A stretch of 64,000 bases of DNA from NCBI GenBank assembly GCA_944381625.1, contig CALWLW010000002.1, positions 310,001 through 374,000 on the forward strand, read 5' to 3'. Below the pieces are notes generated by a model. It saw nothing but the letters and a program-made list of their open reading frames with translations, was not told the origin of the DNA and searched no databases. This document shows positions 17,167 to 26,305 of the stretch, piece after piece. Within the stretch, counting starts at the first letter, position 1. Each line of letters starts with the position of its first letter. The translations under genes were made by a program, and so were the position numbers. This DNA is from an uncultured Lachnoclostridium sp. (lineage in GTDB: Bacteria > Bacillota > Clostridia > Lachnospirales > Lachnospiraceae).

Positions 17167-18066
17167 ATGAGAGAAGAGATGGAGACATATCTGGAGAAAG
17201 CCGCCGTACTGGTGGAGGCTCTCCCCTATATACAGCGGTTTAACCGTAAGATTATGGTGGTGAAATACGGCGGGAGCGCCATGGTGGATGAGGAACTGCA
17301 GAAAAGCGTGATCAGTGACGTGACGCTTCTGAAGCTGGTGGGCTTCAAGCCCATCATCGTACACGGCGGCGGAAAGGAGATCAGCCGCTGGGTCGGCAAG
17401 ATCGGCAAAGAGGCGGAATTTGTAAACGGCCTGCGGGTGACCGATAAAGAGACCATGGAGATCGCGGAGATGGTCCTGAACCGGGTGAACAAGAGCCTGG
17501 TGTCCATGGTGCAGCAGCTGGGCGTGAAGGCTGTGGGCGTCAGCGGAAAGGACGGCGGACTTCTGAAGGCGGAGAAGAAATACGCGGACGGCCATGATAT
17601 CGGCTATGTGGGAGAGATCACAGACGTGGATCCGAAGATCCTGTACGACCTTCTGGAAAAAGATTTTCTGCCCATCGTCTGTCCCATAGGAATGGACAGC
17701 AATTTTGACACTTACAATATCAACGCCGACGACGCGGCATGCGCCATCGCCAGGGCGCTGAAGGCGGAGAAGCTGGCCTTCCTGACGGATATCGAAGGGG
17801 TTTACAGGGATTTTGACGATAAGGATTCCCTGATTTCCGAGATTCATGTGGGAGAGGCGAAGGAACTGATCCAGAGCGGAACCATCGGCGGGGGCATGCT
17901 GCCGAAACTTTCCAACTGTATCGACGCCATTGAGTCAGGCGTATCCAGAGTGCATATTCTGGACGGAAGAATCCGTCACAGCCTTCTGCTGGAGTTCTTC
18001 TCCAACAAGGGCGTGGGCACCGCTATCCTGGGAGATTCAGAGGAGAAATATTATGATGGTCAATGA
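17167..18066 (+). CDS. argB: N-acetylglutamate kinase
   Basis: ArgB phosphorylates N-acetylglutamate in the second step of the pathway. The 299-aa protein shows [27 protein letters not shown], a [15 protein letters not shown] block and [11 protein letters not shown], all typical. The N-terminal helix ahead of the kinase core ([19 protein letters not shown]) is the arginine-sensing extension of hexameric, feedback-inhibited enzymes; that is inference from family knowledge. The start at 17167 has AAGGAG 9 nt upstream, and longer in-frame starts run into argJ. Its end overlaps argD by 14 nt. Confidence 0.95.
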   Translation: MREEMETYLEKAAVLVEALPYIQRFNRKIMVVKYGGSAMVDEELQKSVISDVTLLKLVGFKPIIVHGGGKEISRWVGKIGKEAEFVNGLRVTDKETMEIAEMVLNRVNKSLVSMVQQLGVKAVGVSGKDGGLLKAEKKYADGHDIGYVGEITDVDPKILYDLLEKDFLPIVCPIGMDSNFDTYNINADDAACAIARALKAEKLAFLTDIEGVYRDFDDKDSLISEIHVGEAKELIQSGTIGGGMLPKLSNCIDAIESGVSRVHILDGRIRHSLLLEFFSNKGVGTAILGDSEEKYYDGQ

Positions 18067-19243
18067 ATATATAGAAAAAGCGGAAGAAAATATCCTGCAC
18101 ACCTATAACCGGTACCAGGTGGTGCTGGATCGGGGAGAAGGGGTGCGGCTTTACGGCGTAAACGGAAAAGAGTACCTGGATTTTGCGGCGGGGATCGGCG
18201 TACAGTCTTTAGGCTACGGCAATCCGGAATATGTGGAGGCGCTGCAGGCCCAGGCCGCCAGGCTGACCCATATCTCCAACTTATATTATTCGGTTCCCAT
18301 GATGGAAGCGGCGGAGAAGGTGAGAAAGGCCAGCGGTATGGAGAAGGTATTCTTCACCAACAGCGGCACGGAAGCCATTGAAGGCGCATTGAAGGTGGCA
18401 AGGAAATATTCCTATACCAAATACGGACCGGACAGATATGAGATCATCGCCATGAACCATTCCTTTCACGGAAGAAGCATGGGCGCTCTTGCCGTGACCG
18501 GGAAGGAGCAGTACCGGACGCCGTTCGAGCCGCTGATCGGCGGTGTACGCTTTGCGGAATACAACGATCTGGAAAGCGTGAAGGCCCAGGTGACGGACAA
18601 GACCTGCGCGGTGATCCTGGAGACGGTACAGGGCGAGGGCGGTATCTACACGGCCAAGGAGGAATTCCTGCGCGGAGTCAGGGCGCTTTGCGACCAGCAT
18701 GATCTCCTTCTGATCCTGGATGAGATCCAGTGCGGCATGGGGCGTACCGGCCATATGTTTGCGTGGCAGGAATACGGTGTGGAGCCGGATGTGATGACAG
18801 TGGCCAAAGCCCTGGGCTGCGGCGTCCCGGTGGGAGCGTTCGTGGTGGGAAAGAAGGCGGCGGAAGCTTCCCTGGTTCCCGGCGACCACGGCACCACCTA
18901 CGGGGGAAATCCCTTTGTCTGCGCGGCGGTGAGCAAGGTCTTCGACCTGTATGAGAAAGAGCATATCCTGGAGCATGTGCAGAAGGTGGGCGGCTATCTC
19001 ACACAGAAACTGGACGCTCTGGTGGATAAGTATGAATTTTTCACGGAGCGTCGTGGAAAAGGCATGATCCAGGGGCTGGAGGTGTCCGGCAGGCCGGTGG
19101 GCGAGATCGTCTGCAAGGCGCTGGACAACGGCCTGATCATCATCACGGCAGGGACGAACGTACTGCGCTTCCTGCCCCCGCTGGTGATTACTGAGGCGGA
19201 TGTGGACGAGATGGTGGAAAAACTGGAGCGGTCGCTGGCATAA
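18053..19243 (+). CDS. argD: Acetylornithine aminotransferase
   Basis: ArgD converts N-acetylglutamate semialdehyde to N-acetylornithine using glutamate. The 396-aa class III aminotransferase has the PLP lysine K252 in [14 protein letters not shown], the [11 protein letters not shown] block, and [17 protein letters not shown]. The ATG at 18053 lies inside argB with AGGAG upstream, so the two are coupled. It closes the arginine operon; no clear terminator follows before the small transporter gene. Confidence 0.94.
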   Translation: MMVNEYIEKAEENILHTYNRYQVVLDRGEGVRLYGVNGKEYLDFAAGIGVQSLGYGNPEYVEALQAQAARLTHISNLYYSVPMMEAAEKVRKASGMEKVFFTNSGTEAIEGALKVARKYSYTKYGPDRYEIIAMNHSFHGRSMGALAVTGKEQYRTPFEPLIGGVRFAEYNDLESVKAQVTDKTCAVILETVQGEGGIYTAKEEFLRGVRALCDQHDLLLILDEIQCGMGRTGHMFAWQEYGVEPDVMTVAKALGCGVPVGAFVVGKKAAEASLVPGDHGTTYGGNPFVCAAVSKVFDLYEKEHILEHVQKVGGYLTQKLDALVDKYEFFTERRGKGMIQGLEVSGRPVGEIVCKALDNGLIIITAGTNVLRFLPPLVITEADVDEMVEKLERSLA

Positions 19244-19299
19244 CCGCGTATAAGAATCCGGTCATGAGGAGAAAATGTTCTGGAAAGGAGGTTTTCTCT

Positions 19300-19734
19300 A
19301 TGATCGGATTTTTTATTGCCCTGCTTTCGGGGGCTCTGATGAGCCTGCAGGGAGTGTTCAACACAGAGGTGACAAAACAGAGCAGCGTGTGGGTGTCGGC
19401 CACCTGGGTGCAGTTCAGCGCGCTTCTGGCCTGCCTGGCTATCTGGGCGGCCTTTGACCGGGAGAGCCTGATGGCCGTCACCAGGGTGACACCCAAATAC
19501 ATGCTCCTGGGAGGGATCTTCGGCGCGTTTATCACATATACCGTGATCCAGAGCATGTCCGCCCTGGGACCGGCCAAGGCTACCATGCTGATTGTGATCG
19601 CTCAGCTTACGGTGTCCTGGGCGGTGGAGCTTCTGGGCCTGTTCGGGCTGGATAAAGGCGCCTTCTCCTGGAGGAAGCTCATCGGCCTTCTGGTGGCGGT
19701 GGGCGGGGTAATATTATTTGAATGGGAAACATAA
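19300..19734 (+). CDS. DMT-superfamily (YdcZ/DUF606) membrane protein
   Basis: A 144-aa protein with four or five membrane helices and the DUF606 pattern (GFFIALLSGALMSLQGVFN at the start; GLLVAVGGVILFEW at the end). DUF606 proteins are half-size members of the drug/metabolite transporter superfamily and probably work as dimers. A strong AAGGAGG precedes the ATG at 19300. It follows argD by 56 nt and could be co-transcribed; if so an amino-acid or arginine-related substrate is possible, but unproven. Confidence 0.8.
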   Translation: MIGFFIALLSGALMSLQGVFNTEVTKQSSVWVSATWVQFSALLACLAIWAAFDRESLMAVTRVTPKYMLLGGIFGAFITYTVIQSMSALGPAKATMLIVIAQLTVSWAVELLGLFGLDKGAFSWRKLIGLLVAVGGVILFEWET

Positions 19735-19742
19735 GATTGTCC

Positions 19743-19771
19743 TTGTGTTTCCGGCCCAAGTCCGTTACAAT
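19743..19771 (+). promoter_or_regulatory. Putative promoter of the comEA-like gene
   Basis: TTGTGT (19743-19748), 17 bp, TACAAT (19766-19771), 41 nt before the lipoprotein ATG. Confidence 0.45.
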
Positions 19772-19812
19772 GAATTTGGACGCAGATGGCTTTTCTTCAG
19801 AAGGAGAAAAGC

Positions 19813-20304
19813 ATGAAAATAAAATGCAGGAAAATTGCAGTCTTTGGTATGCTGGCCGGGGCGTTATGCCTGGCGCTGGCCGGATGCAGCGCGTCGTTCT
19901 GCGGGTATCCGCTGGCAGGAAAGGACGAGATGGTCTTTGCCTGCGCGGAGGGATCCCTGGCAGGCGGAGAAGTGCCGCCGGCTGAGGTGACACCGTCAGA
20001 CGGGGAAACGCTGCTGGCTGAAGATGAGCCTTCAGACGGGAAAACGCCGCCGGACGAAGAGACGCCGCCGGCTGAGGAGGCGCCGTCCACAGGGGAAGTC
20101 TCCGGCGATGGGTTAGTGGATCTTAATTCTGCCGGGGCGGAGGAACTGATGACGCTGAACGGGATCGGGGAGACGCGGGCGGCCGCGATCATCCAGTTCC
20201 GGGAGCAGAATGGCCCTTTTGCCAGTATAGAAGAGATTATGATGATTCCGGGGATCAAAGAAGGCATTTTTTCCAGGATAAAGGATCAGATAGTTGTTCG
20301 TTGA
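19813..20304 (+). CDS. comEA: ComEA-like helix-hairpin-helix lipoprotein
   Basis: ComEA binds incoming DNA outside the membrane during transformation. The 163-aa protein has a lipoprotein signal with lipobox LAGC near residue 20. A spacer follows, rich in acidic residues and proline with repeats of the type P-S-D-G-E-T (about 60-95). The C-terminus is a helix-hairpin-helix domain (VDLNSAGAEELMTLNGIGETRA, FASIEEIMMIPGI). The usual ComEA has a membrane helix, so a lipid anchor is a variation. comEC lies 3 kb downstream, which supports a DNA-uptake role. Confidence 0.78.
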   Translation: MKIKCRKIAVFGMLAGALCLALAGCSASFCGYPLAGKDEMVFACAEGSLAGGEVPPAEVTPSDGETLLAEDEPSDGKTPPDEETPPAEEAPSTGEVSGDGLVDLNSAGAEELMTLNGIGETRAAAIIQFREQNGPFASIEEIMMIPGIKEGIFSRIKDQIVVR

Positions 20305-20312
20305 GGTGAGAG

Positions 20313-21002
20313 ATGGCACAGAAAGTATTGGTAGTAGACGATGAGAAATTGATTGTAAAAGGCATCCGGTTCAGCCTGGAGCAGGACGGGATGGAAGTGG
20401 ACTGCGCATATGACGGGGAAGAGGCGCTGGAGATGATCCGCGCCAAAGAATACGATATTATACTTCTGGACGTGATGCTGCCCAAACTGACCGGGTTTGA
20501 GGTCTGCCAGCAGGTGCGGGAGTTTTCCAGCGTCCCGGTGGTGATGCTCACCGCCAAGGGGGACGATATGGATAAGATCCTGGGGCTGGAGTACGGCGCG
20601 GACGATTATATTACAAAGCCGTTCAATATCCTGGAAGTGAAAGCCAGGATCAAGGCGATCATACGCAGGACGAAGAAAAAAGCGCCGGAGAAGGAGACCC
20701 GGCGGGTGATTGAAAAAGGCGACCTGCATATGGACTGTGACAGCCGCCGCCTGGCCATCGGGGGCAGGGAGATCAACCTGACGGCCAAGGAGTTTGACCT
20801 TCTGGAACTGATGGCGCTGAATCCCAACAAGGTATACAGCAGAGACCACCTGCTCAACGCCGTGTGGGGCTATGACTACCCGGGCGACGTGCGCACAGTG
20901 GACGTACACATCCGCCGCCTGCGGGAGAAGATCGAGCAGAATCCCAGCGAGCCCAGGTACGTACATACGAAGTGGGGAGTAGGGTATTATTTCAATGCTT
21001 AA
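20313..21002 (+). CDS. OmpR/PhoB-family response regulator, WalR-like
   Basis: A 229-aa regulator with a receiver domain (phospho-acceptor D53 in IILLDVMLPK; DD near 9-10; K about 103 in YITKPFN) and a winged-helix DNA-binding domain ending in VRTVDVHIRRLREKIE. It overlaps the histidine kinase gene by 8 nt. The high match to WalR/YycF-type consensus suggests cell-wall or envelope control, but the WalR accessory genes (walH, walI) are absent, so the assignment to that system is only probable. Confidence 0.88.
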   Translation: MAQKVLVVDDEKLIVKGIRFSLEQDGMEVDCAYDGEEALEMIRAKEYDIILLDVMLPKLTGFEVCQQVREFSSVPVVMLTAKGDDMDKILGLEYGADDYITKPFNILEVKARIKAIIRRTKKKAPEKETRRVIEKGDLHMDCDSRRLAIGGREINLTAKEFDLLELMALNPNKVYSRDHLLNAVWGYDYPGDVRTVDVHIRRLREKIEQNPSEPRYVHTKWGVGYYFNA

Positions 21003-22446
21003 GAAGAATCTGAAAAAAATTCTGCTGTTTCGGGGGAAGTTTTTCCGGAGCCTGAATTTCCGCATCATGGTTTTTCTGCTCCTGATCGGCGTGATCCCGG
21101 CGCTTTTGGTGGCTGGAGGATTCCTGGCCTCTTATAATAAGCTGTCCATGACCCAGCTTGGGAACGACGTGCGCAATCAGTGCCGGATTCTGGCCACGCA
21201 GTTAAGCAGTGCAAACTATTTTGAACATATGGATAATGAGACGCTGACCGGCGAGATGACGCAGCTTGCCACGCTCTATGACGGCAGGATCATCATCATT
21301 GGACAGGATCTTCGCATCGTGGAGGACACCTACGATCTGGAAGTGGGAAAGACCATGGTGGCGGAGAATGTGATCCGGTGCTTCAAGGGAGAAAATGTGA
21401 GCTACCGTATGGGGGACCGCTTTGTAGAACTGGCGGTACCGATCACCACCGGCGATGAAGAAAATCAGAAGATCATCGGCGTGATTCTGGCGACGGCCTC
21501 CACAGATACCCAGAGAGCCAACCTGGAGACGCTGCGCCAGTCCATGGAGACCTGGCTGGCGGCTATCGGCATCAGCGTGCTGGCGCTGGCGATTCTGCTG
21601 GCCAACTGGCTGGTGAAGCCGCTGCGGCATATGAACCAGTCCATCGGAGGGCTGGTGGAGGGAGCTCTGGCCGACGACCTGGATATCCACGACTGTACGG
21701 AGACCGAGAAGATCTCGGATACCTTCAATCTGATGCTGGCGAAGCTGCGCCGCATTGAGGAATCCCGTCAGGAATTTGTTTCCAATGTGTCCCATGAGCT
21801 GAAGACGCCGCTGGCCTCCATGAAAGTGCTGGCGGATTCCCTGCTGGTGCAGGAGGGCGCGCCGGTGGAGCTTTACCAGGAATTCATGAAGGATATCGCG
21901 GAAGAGATCGACCGGGAAAATACGATCATATCCGATCTTCTGACCCTGGTGAAGATGGACCGCAAGGCTACGGAGATGAACATCGCGCCCACCGATATCA
22001 ACGAATTCCTGGAGCAGATCCTGAAAAGACTGCGGCCCATAGCGGAAAAAGAGAAGGTGGAAGTGGTGTTCGAGAGCAACCGCAGCGTAAGCGCAGAGAT
22101 CGACGCCACCAAGCTGTCCCTTGCTTTCTCCAATCTGGTGGAGAACGCGATTAAATACAACAAGGAAAACGGCTGGGTCCATGTGACGCTGGATGCGGAC
22201 CATAAATACTTTTATGTGAAGGTGAGCGATTCCGGAATCGGTATCCCCCAGGAATCGCTGGACAGTATTTTTGAACGTTTTTACCGCTGCGATAAATCCC
22301 ATTCCAGAGAGATCGGCGGCACCGGGCTGGGCCTGGCCATCACCAAGAACGCGGTGGTCTCCCACGGCGGAGCGATCAAGGTGCAGAGCGCGGTGGGAGA
22401 AGGGACCACGTTTACCGTGCGTATCCCTCTCAAGTATATAGTATAG
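20995..22446 (+). CDS. Membrane sensor histidine kinase
   Basis: A 483-aa kinase with two membrane helices (about residues 24-46 and 180-202) flanking an extracytoplasmic sensor loop of about 135 residues. A HAMP linker follows, then a HisKA domain with phospho-acceptor H267 in SNVSHELKTPLASMK. The HATPase_c domain has NLVENAIKYNKENG, GIGIPQESLDSIFERFYR and GTGLGLAI. It is translationally coupled to the response regulator before it, so the two form one system. The signal is unknown. It precedes a GerM lipoprotein and comEC at short spacing. Confidence 0.9.
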   Translation: MLKKNLKKILLFRGKFFRSLNFRIMVFLLLIGVIPALLVAGGFLASYNKLSMTQLGNDVRNQCRILATQLSSANYFEHMDNETLTGEMTQLATLYDGRIIIIGQDLRIVEDTYDLEVGKTMVAENVIRCFKGENVSYRMGDRFVELAVPITTGDEENQKIIGVILATASTDTQRANLETLRQSMETWLAAIGISVLALAILLANWLVKPLRHMNQSIGGLVEGALADDLDIHDCTETEKISDTFNLMLAKLRRIEESRQEFVSNVSHELKTPLASMKVLADSLLVQEGAPVELYQEFMKDIAEEIDRENTIISDLLTLVKMDRKATEMNIAPTDINEFLEQILKRLRPIAEKEKVEVVFESNRSVSAEIDATKLSLAFSNLVENAIKYNKENGWVHVTLDADHKYFYVKVSDSGIGIPQESLDSIFERFYRCDKSHSREIGGTGLGLAITKNAVVSHGGAIKVQSAVGEGTTFTVRIPLKYIV

Positions 22447-22464
22447 ACAGAGGTGAAAAGCTAC

Positions 22465-23379
22465 ATGAAAAAATGGACGCTGATCCTCCTCCTGACAGGG
22501 ATGCTCTGCCTGCTTGCAGGCTGTTCCCAACAGACGGCAGAGGAGGAAGAAGGCGGTTACCAGATCTGGTATATCAGTCAGAACGACACGAGTCTCGGAT
22601 ACGAAAGAAAAGAAGTGGCAGAAGGAACGGCGGAGGAGATGACGGAATCGTTTCTGGAGCTTCTGAGAACGCCTCCGTCCGACGAGGGACTGAAGTCGCC
22701 GTTTCCAGAGAGTGTGAAAGTAGAAGGAATACAGCTGGAGCAGAATCAGCTGTACCTGGATCTTTCCATGGAATACCTGGAGCTTGTCGGAACCTATGAG
22801 GTCCTGTGCCGCGCGGCGATTGTAAAAACTCTGAGCCAGGTTCCGGGCGTGGAATACGTGGGCTTCCGGGTGGCGGATCAGCCGATTCTGAATGCCGACG
22901 GCAGCGCAGTGGGGCTGATGACGGCGGATCAGTTTATCGAGAGCGCCGGTGAACGGCCGGCTACATACCAGACAGCGGAGCTGACGCTTTACTATGCCAA
23001 TGAAACCGGGGATAAACTGGTGCCCATGTATGTGACGCTGGAATACGACAGCAACATTACGCTGGAAAAGCTGATCGTGGAGCAGCTGATCGCCGGACCA
23101 CCCTTCGAGGGGGCATATCCCACGGTTCCGGCGGAGACCAAGCTGGTCAGCATCGCTTCCAGGGACGGCATCTGTTACGTCAACCTGAATGAGGGCTTCC
23201 TGGAGAGCGGATACAATGTGGCGGAGAGCATCCCGGTGTATTCTATCGTGAACTCCCTTGTGGAAAATACTTCCAGCCAGAAAGTGCAGTTCAGCATCAA
23301 CGGAGAGACGAATATGGTGTACCGGGAAGGCATCAGCTTTAACACGCCTTTTGAAATGAATGAGGATTTGATCGAATGA
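22465..23379 (+). CDS. GerMN-domain lipoprotein
   Basis: A 304-aa lipoprotein with signal peptide and lipobox LLAGC at about residues 16-20, then two GerMN (sporulation/germination) domains. The first contains LYLDLSMEYLELVGTYEV and the second CYVNLNEGFLESGYNVAESIPVYS. GerM proteins act at the spore envelope or in cell-wall processes. The ATG at 22465 is preferred to the GTG at 22453 because AGAGGTG then sits 9 nt upstream and the signal peptide starts cleanly at MKKW. Its stop overlaps the comEC start. Confidence 0.85.
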   Translation: MKKWTLILLLTGMLCLLAGCSQQTAEEEEGGYQIWYISQNDTSLGYERKEVAEGTAEEMTESFLELLRTPPSDEGLKSPFPESVKVEGIQLEQNQLYLDLSMEYLELVGTYEVLCRAAIVKTLSQVPGVEYVGFRVADQPILNADGSAVGLMTADQFIESAGERPATYQTAELTLYYANETGDKLVPMYVTLEYDSNITLEKLIVEQLIAGPPFEGAYPTVPAETKLVSIASRDGICYVNLNEGFLESGYNVAESIPVYSIVNSLVENTSSQKVQFSINGETNMVYREGISFNTPFEMNEDLIE

Positions 23380-25586
23380 GACAACGGCCGGTTGCATGCC
23401 TGGCCCTGCTGGTCTTCCTGATCCTCACCCTGATTCCGGCCGGGTTCTTTTACGAAGACCGGCCGGTGGAAGAAAAATGTGAGGCAGTGATTGCCGGGCG
23501 GGTCAGCCGCTGTGCAGAGAGAGAGGGCGGTCTGCAGCTTATGCTGCAGGACTGTCAGGTCCGGGCCGGACAGACAGAATTCCGGCAGGACAAAATGATT
23601 GTTTATCTGAACGCGCCGGGGGAATATCCTCCGGGCATCTATCTTTCCCTTTCGGGAACGGTTTATCCCACACAAGAACCAACCAATCCGGGGCAATTCA
23701 ACGCCAGGCTCTATTATGCGAGCCAGGGGGTCTCCTATACAGTTTTTTCCGACCAGATCCTGGGCGTGCAGGGAGATCCCTGGCCTGTTCAGACGTTTCT
23801 GCTGTCTTTGAAGAAACGGCTGGGAGAAGTCTATGAGACCGTATTGTCAGAGCGGGACAGCGGCCTGGTGCGCGCCATGGTGCTGGGGGACAGGCAGGAG
23901 CTGGACACGGAGGTAAAAGAGTTTTACCAGAAAAACGGGATTTCCCATCTGCTGGCCATCTCCGGGCTCCACATATCCCTGGTGGGCGCGGGGACATACC
24001 GGATATTGAAAAAAATATGCGGTTCCTGTATCCTGGCGGGGCTGCCCACCTTCCTGTTTCTGTGTGCGTATGGCTGGATGACCGGCGCGTCGGTCTCGGC
24101 GGTGCGGGCAATCCTCATGTGCAGTCTGTCCATTCTGGCGGATATGGCGGGAAGGACCTACGACATGCTGACGGCTGTGGGCGCCGCTGCCCTGATACTG
24201 ATGGCAGTGAATCCGCTGAATGTAAAACAGAGCGCTTTCCTGCTCTCTTTCGGGGCGGTGCTGGCAATCGCGCTGCTGGGGCCGCTCTGGAGGCTGTACC
24301 GCTCCAGGATGGGAGGAATCGGACAGTCGCTCAGCGTCAGCCTGTCGGTGATGTTTCTCACATTGCCGATGCTGTTTCGTTTTTTCTTTACCTATCCCCT
24401 GTATTCCACGCTTCTGAACCTGCTGGTGATCCCGCTCATGAGCGTGCTGATGGTCTGCGGAATTCTGTGCGGAGCCGCCGGCCTGTGCTCTTTGCAGGCG
24501 GCAAGGCTTCTGGGGATTCCCTGCGGCCTGATTCTGGAGCTCTACGACCGGGCCGGACGCGCCTGCCTGTCCCTGCCGGGCTCCGTTCTGTGGGTGGGCG
24601 ATCCCGGCACGGCGAAGACGGTATTCTATTATGTGGCTGTGACGGCAGCGGTATGCATCCTGTACCGGGAGAAACGGCGGAAAAAATACTGGCTGAAGAA
24701 GGAGCCGTTCCGCCCCAGGAAAGCGCTTTTGGCGGGAAGTCTGGCGGTTTTTGGGTTCTGTACAGTGCTGATGTGTACGCGGATATTTTCCGGAGCGGAG
24801 ATCGTCATGCTGGACGTGGGGCAGGGGGATTCTACCTTTGTGCGTGGGCCGGACGGCACCACGTTTCTGGTGGATGGAGGAAGTACCAGCGAGTCCCAGG
24901 TGGGCGCCTACCGGATTCTTCCGTTTCTGAAATCCCAGGGGGTGAAGAGGCTGGATTATATGATGATTTCCCATGTGGACCAGGATCATGTGAACGGCCT
25001 GGAGGAACTGGCGGCGGACAGTATGGAGGACGGCGGCATAGAGATCGGCTGCGCGGTGCTGCCAGGGCTTATATCTGCGGACGACCGTTACCGGGAGGTG
25101 GAGGCGCTTTTCCAGGAAGCGGGGATTCCGGTACAGTATATGAGCGCGGGGGACTGCCTCCAGGGAGAAGAACTGTCGTTTGTCTGCCTCTGGCCGGAAA
25201 CCGGGGCTGCGCTTAACGACCGGAACGAGCTGTCTCTGGTGCTGATGCTGGAATACAGGGATTTTCAGATGCTTTTTACCGGGGACGCGGGGGAATACGC
25301 GGAGCGGCGCATACTCCGGAGCGGGGCGCTTCGGGACGTGGAGCTTCTGAAAGTGGCCCACCATGGTTCCCGCTATTCCACCTGCGCAGAATTCCTGGCA
25401 GTTACCCGGCCGGAAGCCGGGCTGATCTCCTGCAGCGAGTCCAATACCTACGGGCATCCGGGCGAGGAGACGCTGGAAAGACTCTCCCAGGCAGGCTGCC
25501 GGGTTTTTGTGACCAAAGACTGCGGCGCGATTCGGGTACAGACAGACGGCAGGACGGTGCGCGTGAGCGGGTACCGCGCCCGGTGA
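23376..25586 (+). CDS. comEC: ComEC/Rec2 DNA-uptake channel
   Basis: ComEC forms the membrane channel for single-stranded DNA in natural transformation. The 736-aa product has an N-terminal OB-like domain (DUF4131), the competence domain with many helices (block GISHLLAISGLHISLVG and the MTGASVSAVRAILM helix), and a C-terminal metallo-beta-lactamase-like domain. That domain shows IVMLDVGQGDSTFV, DYMMISHVDQDHVNGLEEL and KVAHHGSRYST. Full length for the family. ATGA overlap with the GerM gene. With comEA nearby this suggests a DNA-uptake route, though many Clostridia with comEC have not been shown to be transformable. Confidence 0.93.
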   Translation: MRQRPVACLALLVFLILTLIPAGFFYEDRPVEEKCEAVIAGRVSRCAEREGGLQLMLQDCQVRAGQTEFRQDKMIVYLNAPGEYPPGIYLSLSGTVYPTQEPTNPGQFNARLYYASQGVSYTVFSDQILGVQGDPWPVQTFLLSLKKRLGEVYETVLSERDSGLVRAMVLGDRQELDTEVKEFYQKNGISHLLAISGLHISLVGAGTYRILKKICGSCILAGLPTFLFLCAYGWMTGASVSAVRAILMCSLSILADMAGRTYDMLTAVGAAALILMAVNPLNVKQSAFLLSFGAVLAIALLGPLWRLYRSRMGGIGQSLSVSLSVMFLTLPMLFRFFFTYPLYSTLLNLLVIPLMSVLMVCGILCGAAGLCSLQAARLLGIPCGLILELYDRAGRACLSLPGSVLWVGDPGTAKTVFYYVAVTAAVCILYREKRRKKYWLKKEPFRPRKALLAGSLAVFGFCTVLMCTRIFSGAEIVMLDVGQGDSTFVRGPDGTTFLVDGGSTSESQVGAYRILPFLKSQGVKRLDYMMISHVDQDHVNGLEELAADSMEDGGIEIGCAVLPGLISADDRYREVEALFQEAGIPVQYMSAGDCLQGEELSFVCLWPETGAALNDRNELSLVLMLEYRDFQMLFTGDAGEYAERRILRSGALRDVELLKVAHHGSRYSTCAEFLAVTRPEAGLISCSESNTYGHPGEETLERLSQAGCRVFVTKDCGAIRVQTDGRTVRVSGYRAR

Positions 25587-25630
25587 CGGAGACGTGGAAC
25601 CGCGGAAAATACTGTTTCGCCATGTTGCAA

Positions 25631-25700
25631 AAATGTCAAAAGTATTTGACATTTATCCGTTGCTTTGTTATGATAAAAATGTAAAGAATATTTGACATTT
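25631..25700 (+). promoter_or_regulatory. Promoter with two matching operators for the XRE pair
   Basis: AAATGTCAAA-N4-TTTGACATTT (25631-25654) is a perfect 10-bp inverted repeat; a near copy with the same geometry lies at 25677-25700. The centres are 46 bp apart. TTGACA (25646-25651) and TATGAT (25669-25674), 17 bp apart, form a promoter; operator 1 covers the -35 and operator 2 the start site. Confidence 0.8.
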
Positions 25701-25732
25701 TTAAACCGTTTGATTTGAAAGGAGCAGGTACT

Positions 25733-26029
25733 ATGACGGCAACGGCAGGCGCAATAATTTTTTTAGCAGTTATTCTATTTGGCTTCACAGCATTGGATCT
25801 TTTCATGCTTATATCACTTTTAAAGCCGGGAGACGAGAGGAACCAGATTATTGTATGGAAGGCGAGCGCCTGGACGCTGCTTGCGATGGTTGGCGCGAAC
25901 ATACTGGATGTGATTGAAAATTTTGTGAGAGCGCAGCCCATGGCTCAAAATCCTTTTATCCAGCTGGAGGTCACCGCGATTATCTATTTTGCGGCCCTTA
26001 TGTATTACAAAAGAAGACTTGGTGGCTGA
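25733..26029 (+). CDS. Small integral membrane protein paired with an XRE regulator
   Basis: A 98-aa protein with three predicted membrane helices (about residues 4-24, 42-62, 76-92) and no known catalytic motif. It starts at 25733 after AAAGGAG and is followed 1 nt later by a small XRE regulator, so the two are coupled. Such membrane-protein plus HTH pairs are widespread in Firmicutes and usually annotated hypothetical. The pair has its own promoter with twin operators. I do not recognise the family and give no function. Confidence 0.7.
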   Translation: MTATAGAIIFLAVILFGFTALDLFMLISLLKPGDERNQIIVWKASAWTLLAMVGANILDVIENFVRAQPMAQNPFIQLEVTAIIYFAALMYYKRRLGG

Positions 26030-26030
26030 T

Positions 26031-26222
26031 ATGGAAAATTCAATCAGAGTCAGGCGAAAAGAACTGGGACTGTCTCAGGAAGAACTGGCGAAAAGGTGCG
26101 GCGTTTCCCGCCAGACAATAAATGCAATCGAAAACAACAAATATGATCCCACATTGGCATTGGCGTTCAGTCTTGCAAGAGAATTGCAGGTTACGGTTGA
26201 CGGACTTTTTATATCTTCCTGA
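26031..26222 (+). CDS. Small XRE/Cro-family transcriptional regulator
   Basis: A 63-aa single-domain helix-turn-helix protein of the YozG type (RVRRKELGLSQEELAKRCGV, then SRQTINAIENNKYDPTLALA). Single-domain forms of this kind bind palindromic operators as dimers. The twin inverted repeats upstream of the preceding membrane-protein gene are the obvious targets, so the two-gene unit is probably self-repressed. It begins 1 nt after the TGA of that gene and has only a weak ribosome site, consistent with coupling. Confidence 0.85.
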   Translation: MENSIRVRRKELGLSQEELAKRCGVSRQTINAIENNKYDPTLALAFSLARELQVTVDGLFISS

Positions 26223-26305
26223 TTTCATTGTCTGCCGCCGGGACTCATGCTATAATTGGTGGAAAACAGAGACGGACGTATCCGCAGGATCAGGGGGCGA
26301 AGACC

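Noticed and set aside
21202..23397. 731-aa open frame antisense to the histidine kinase and GerM gene
   Set aside because: It covers two well-supported plus-strand genes, is rich in H, R and Q as shadow frames are, and has no ribosome site.
23847..25652. 601-aa open frame antisense to comEC
   Set aside because: Shadow of comEC, with low-complexity composition and no motif.
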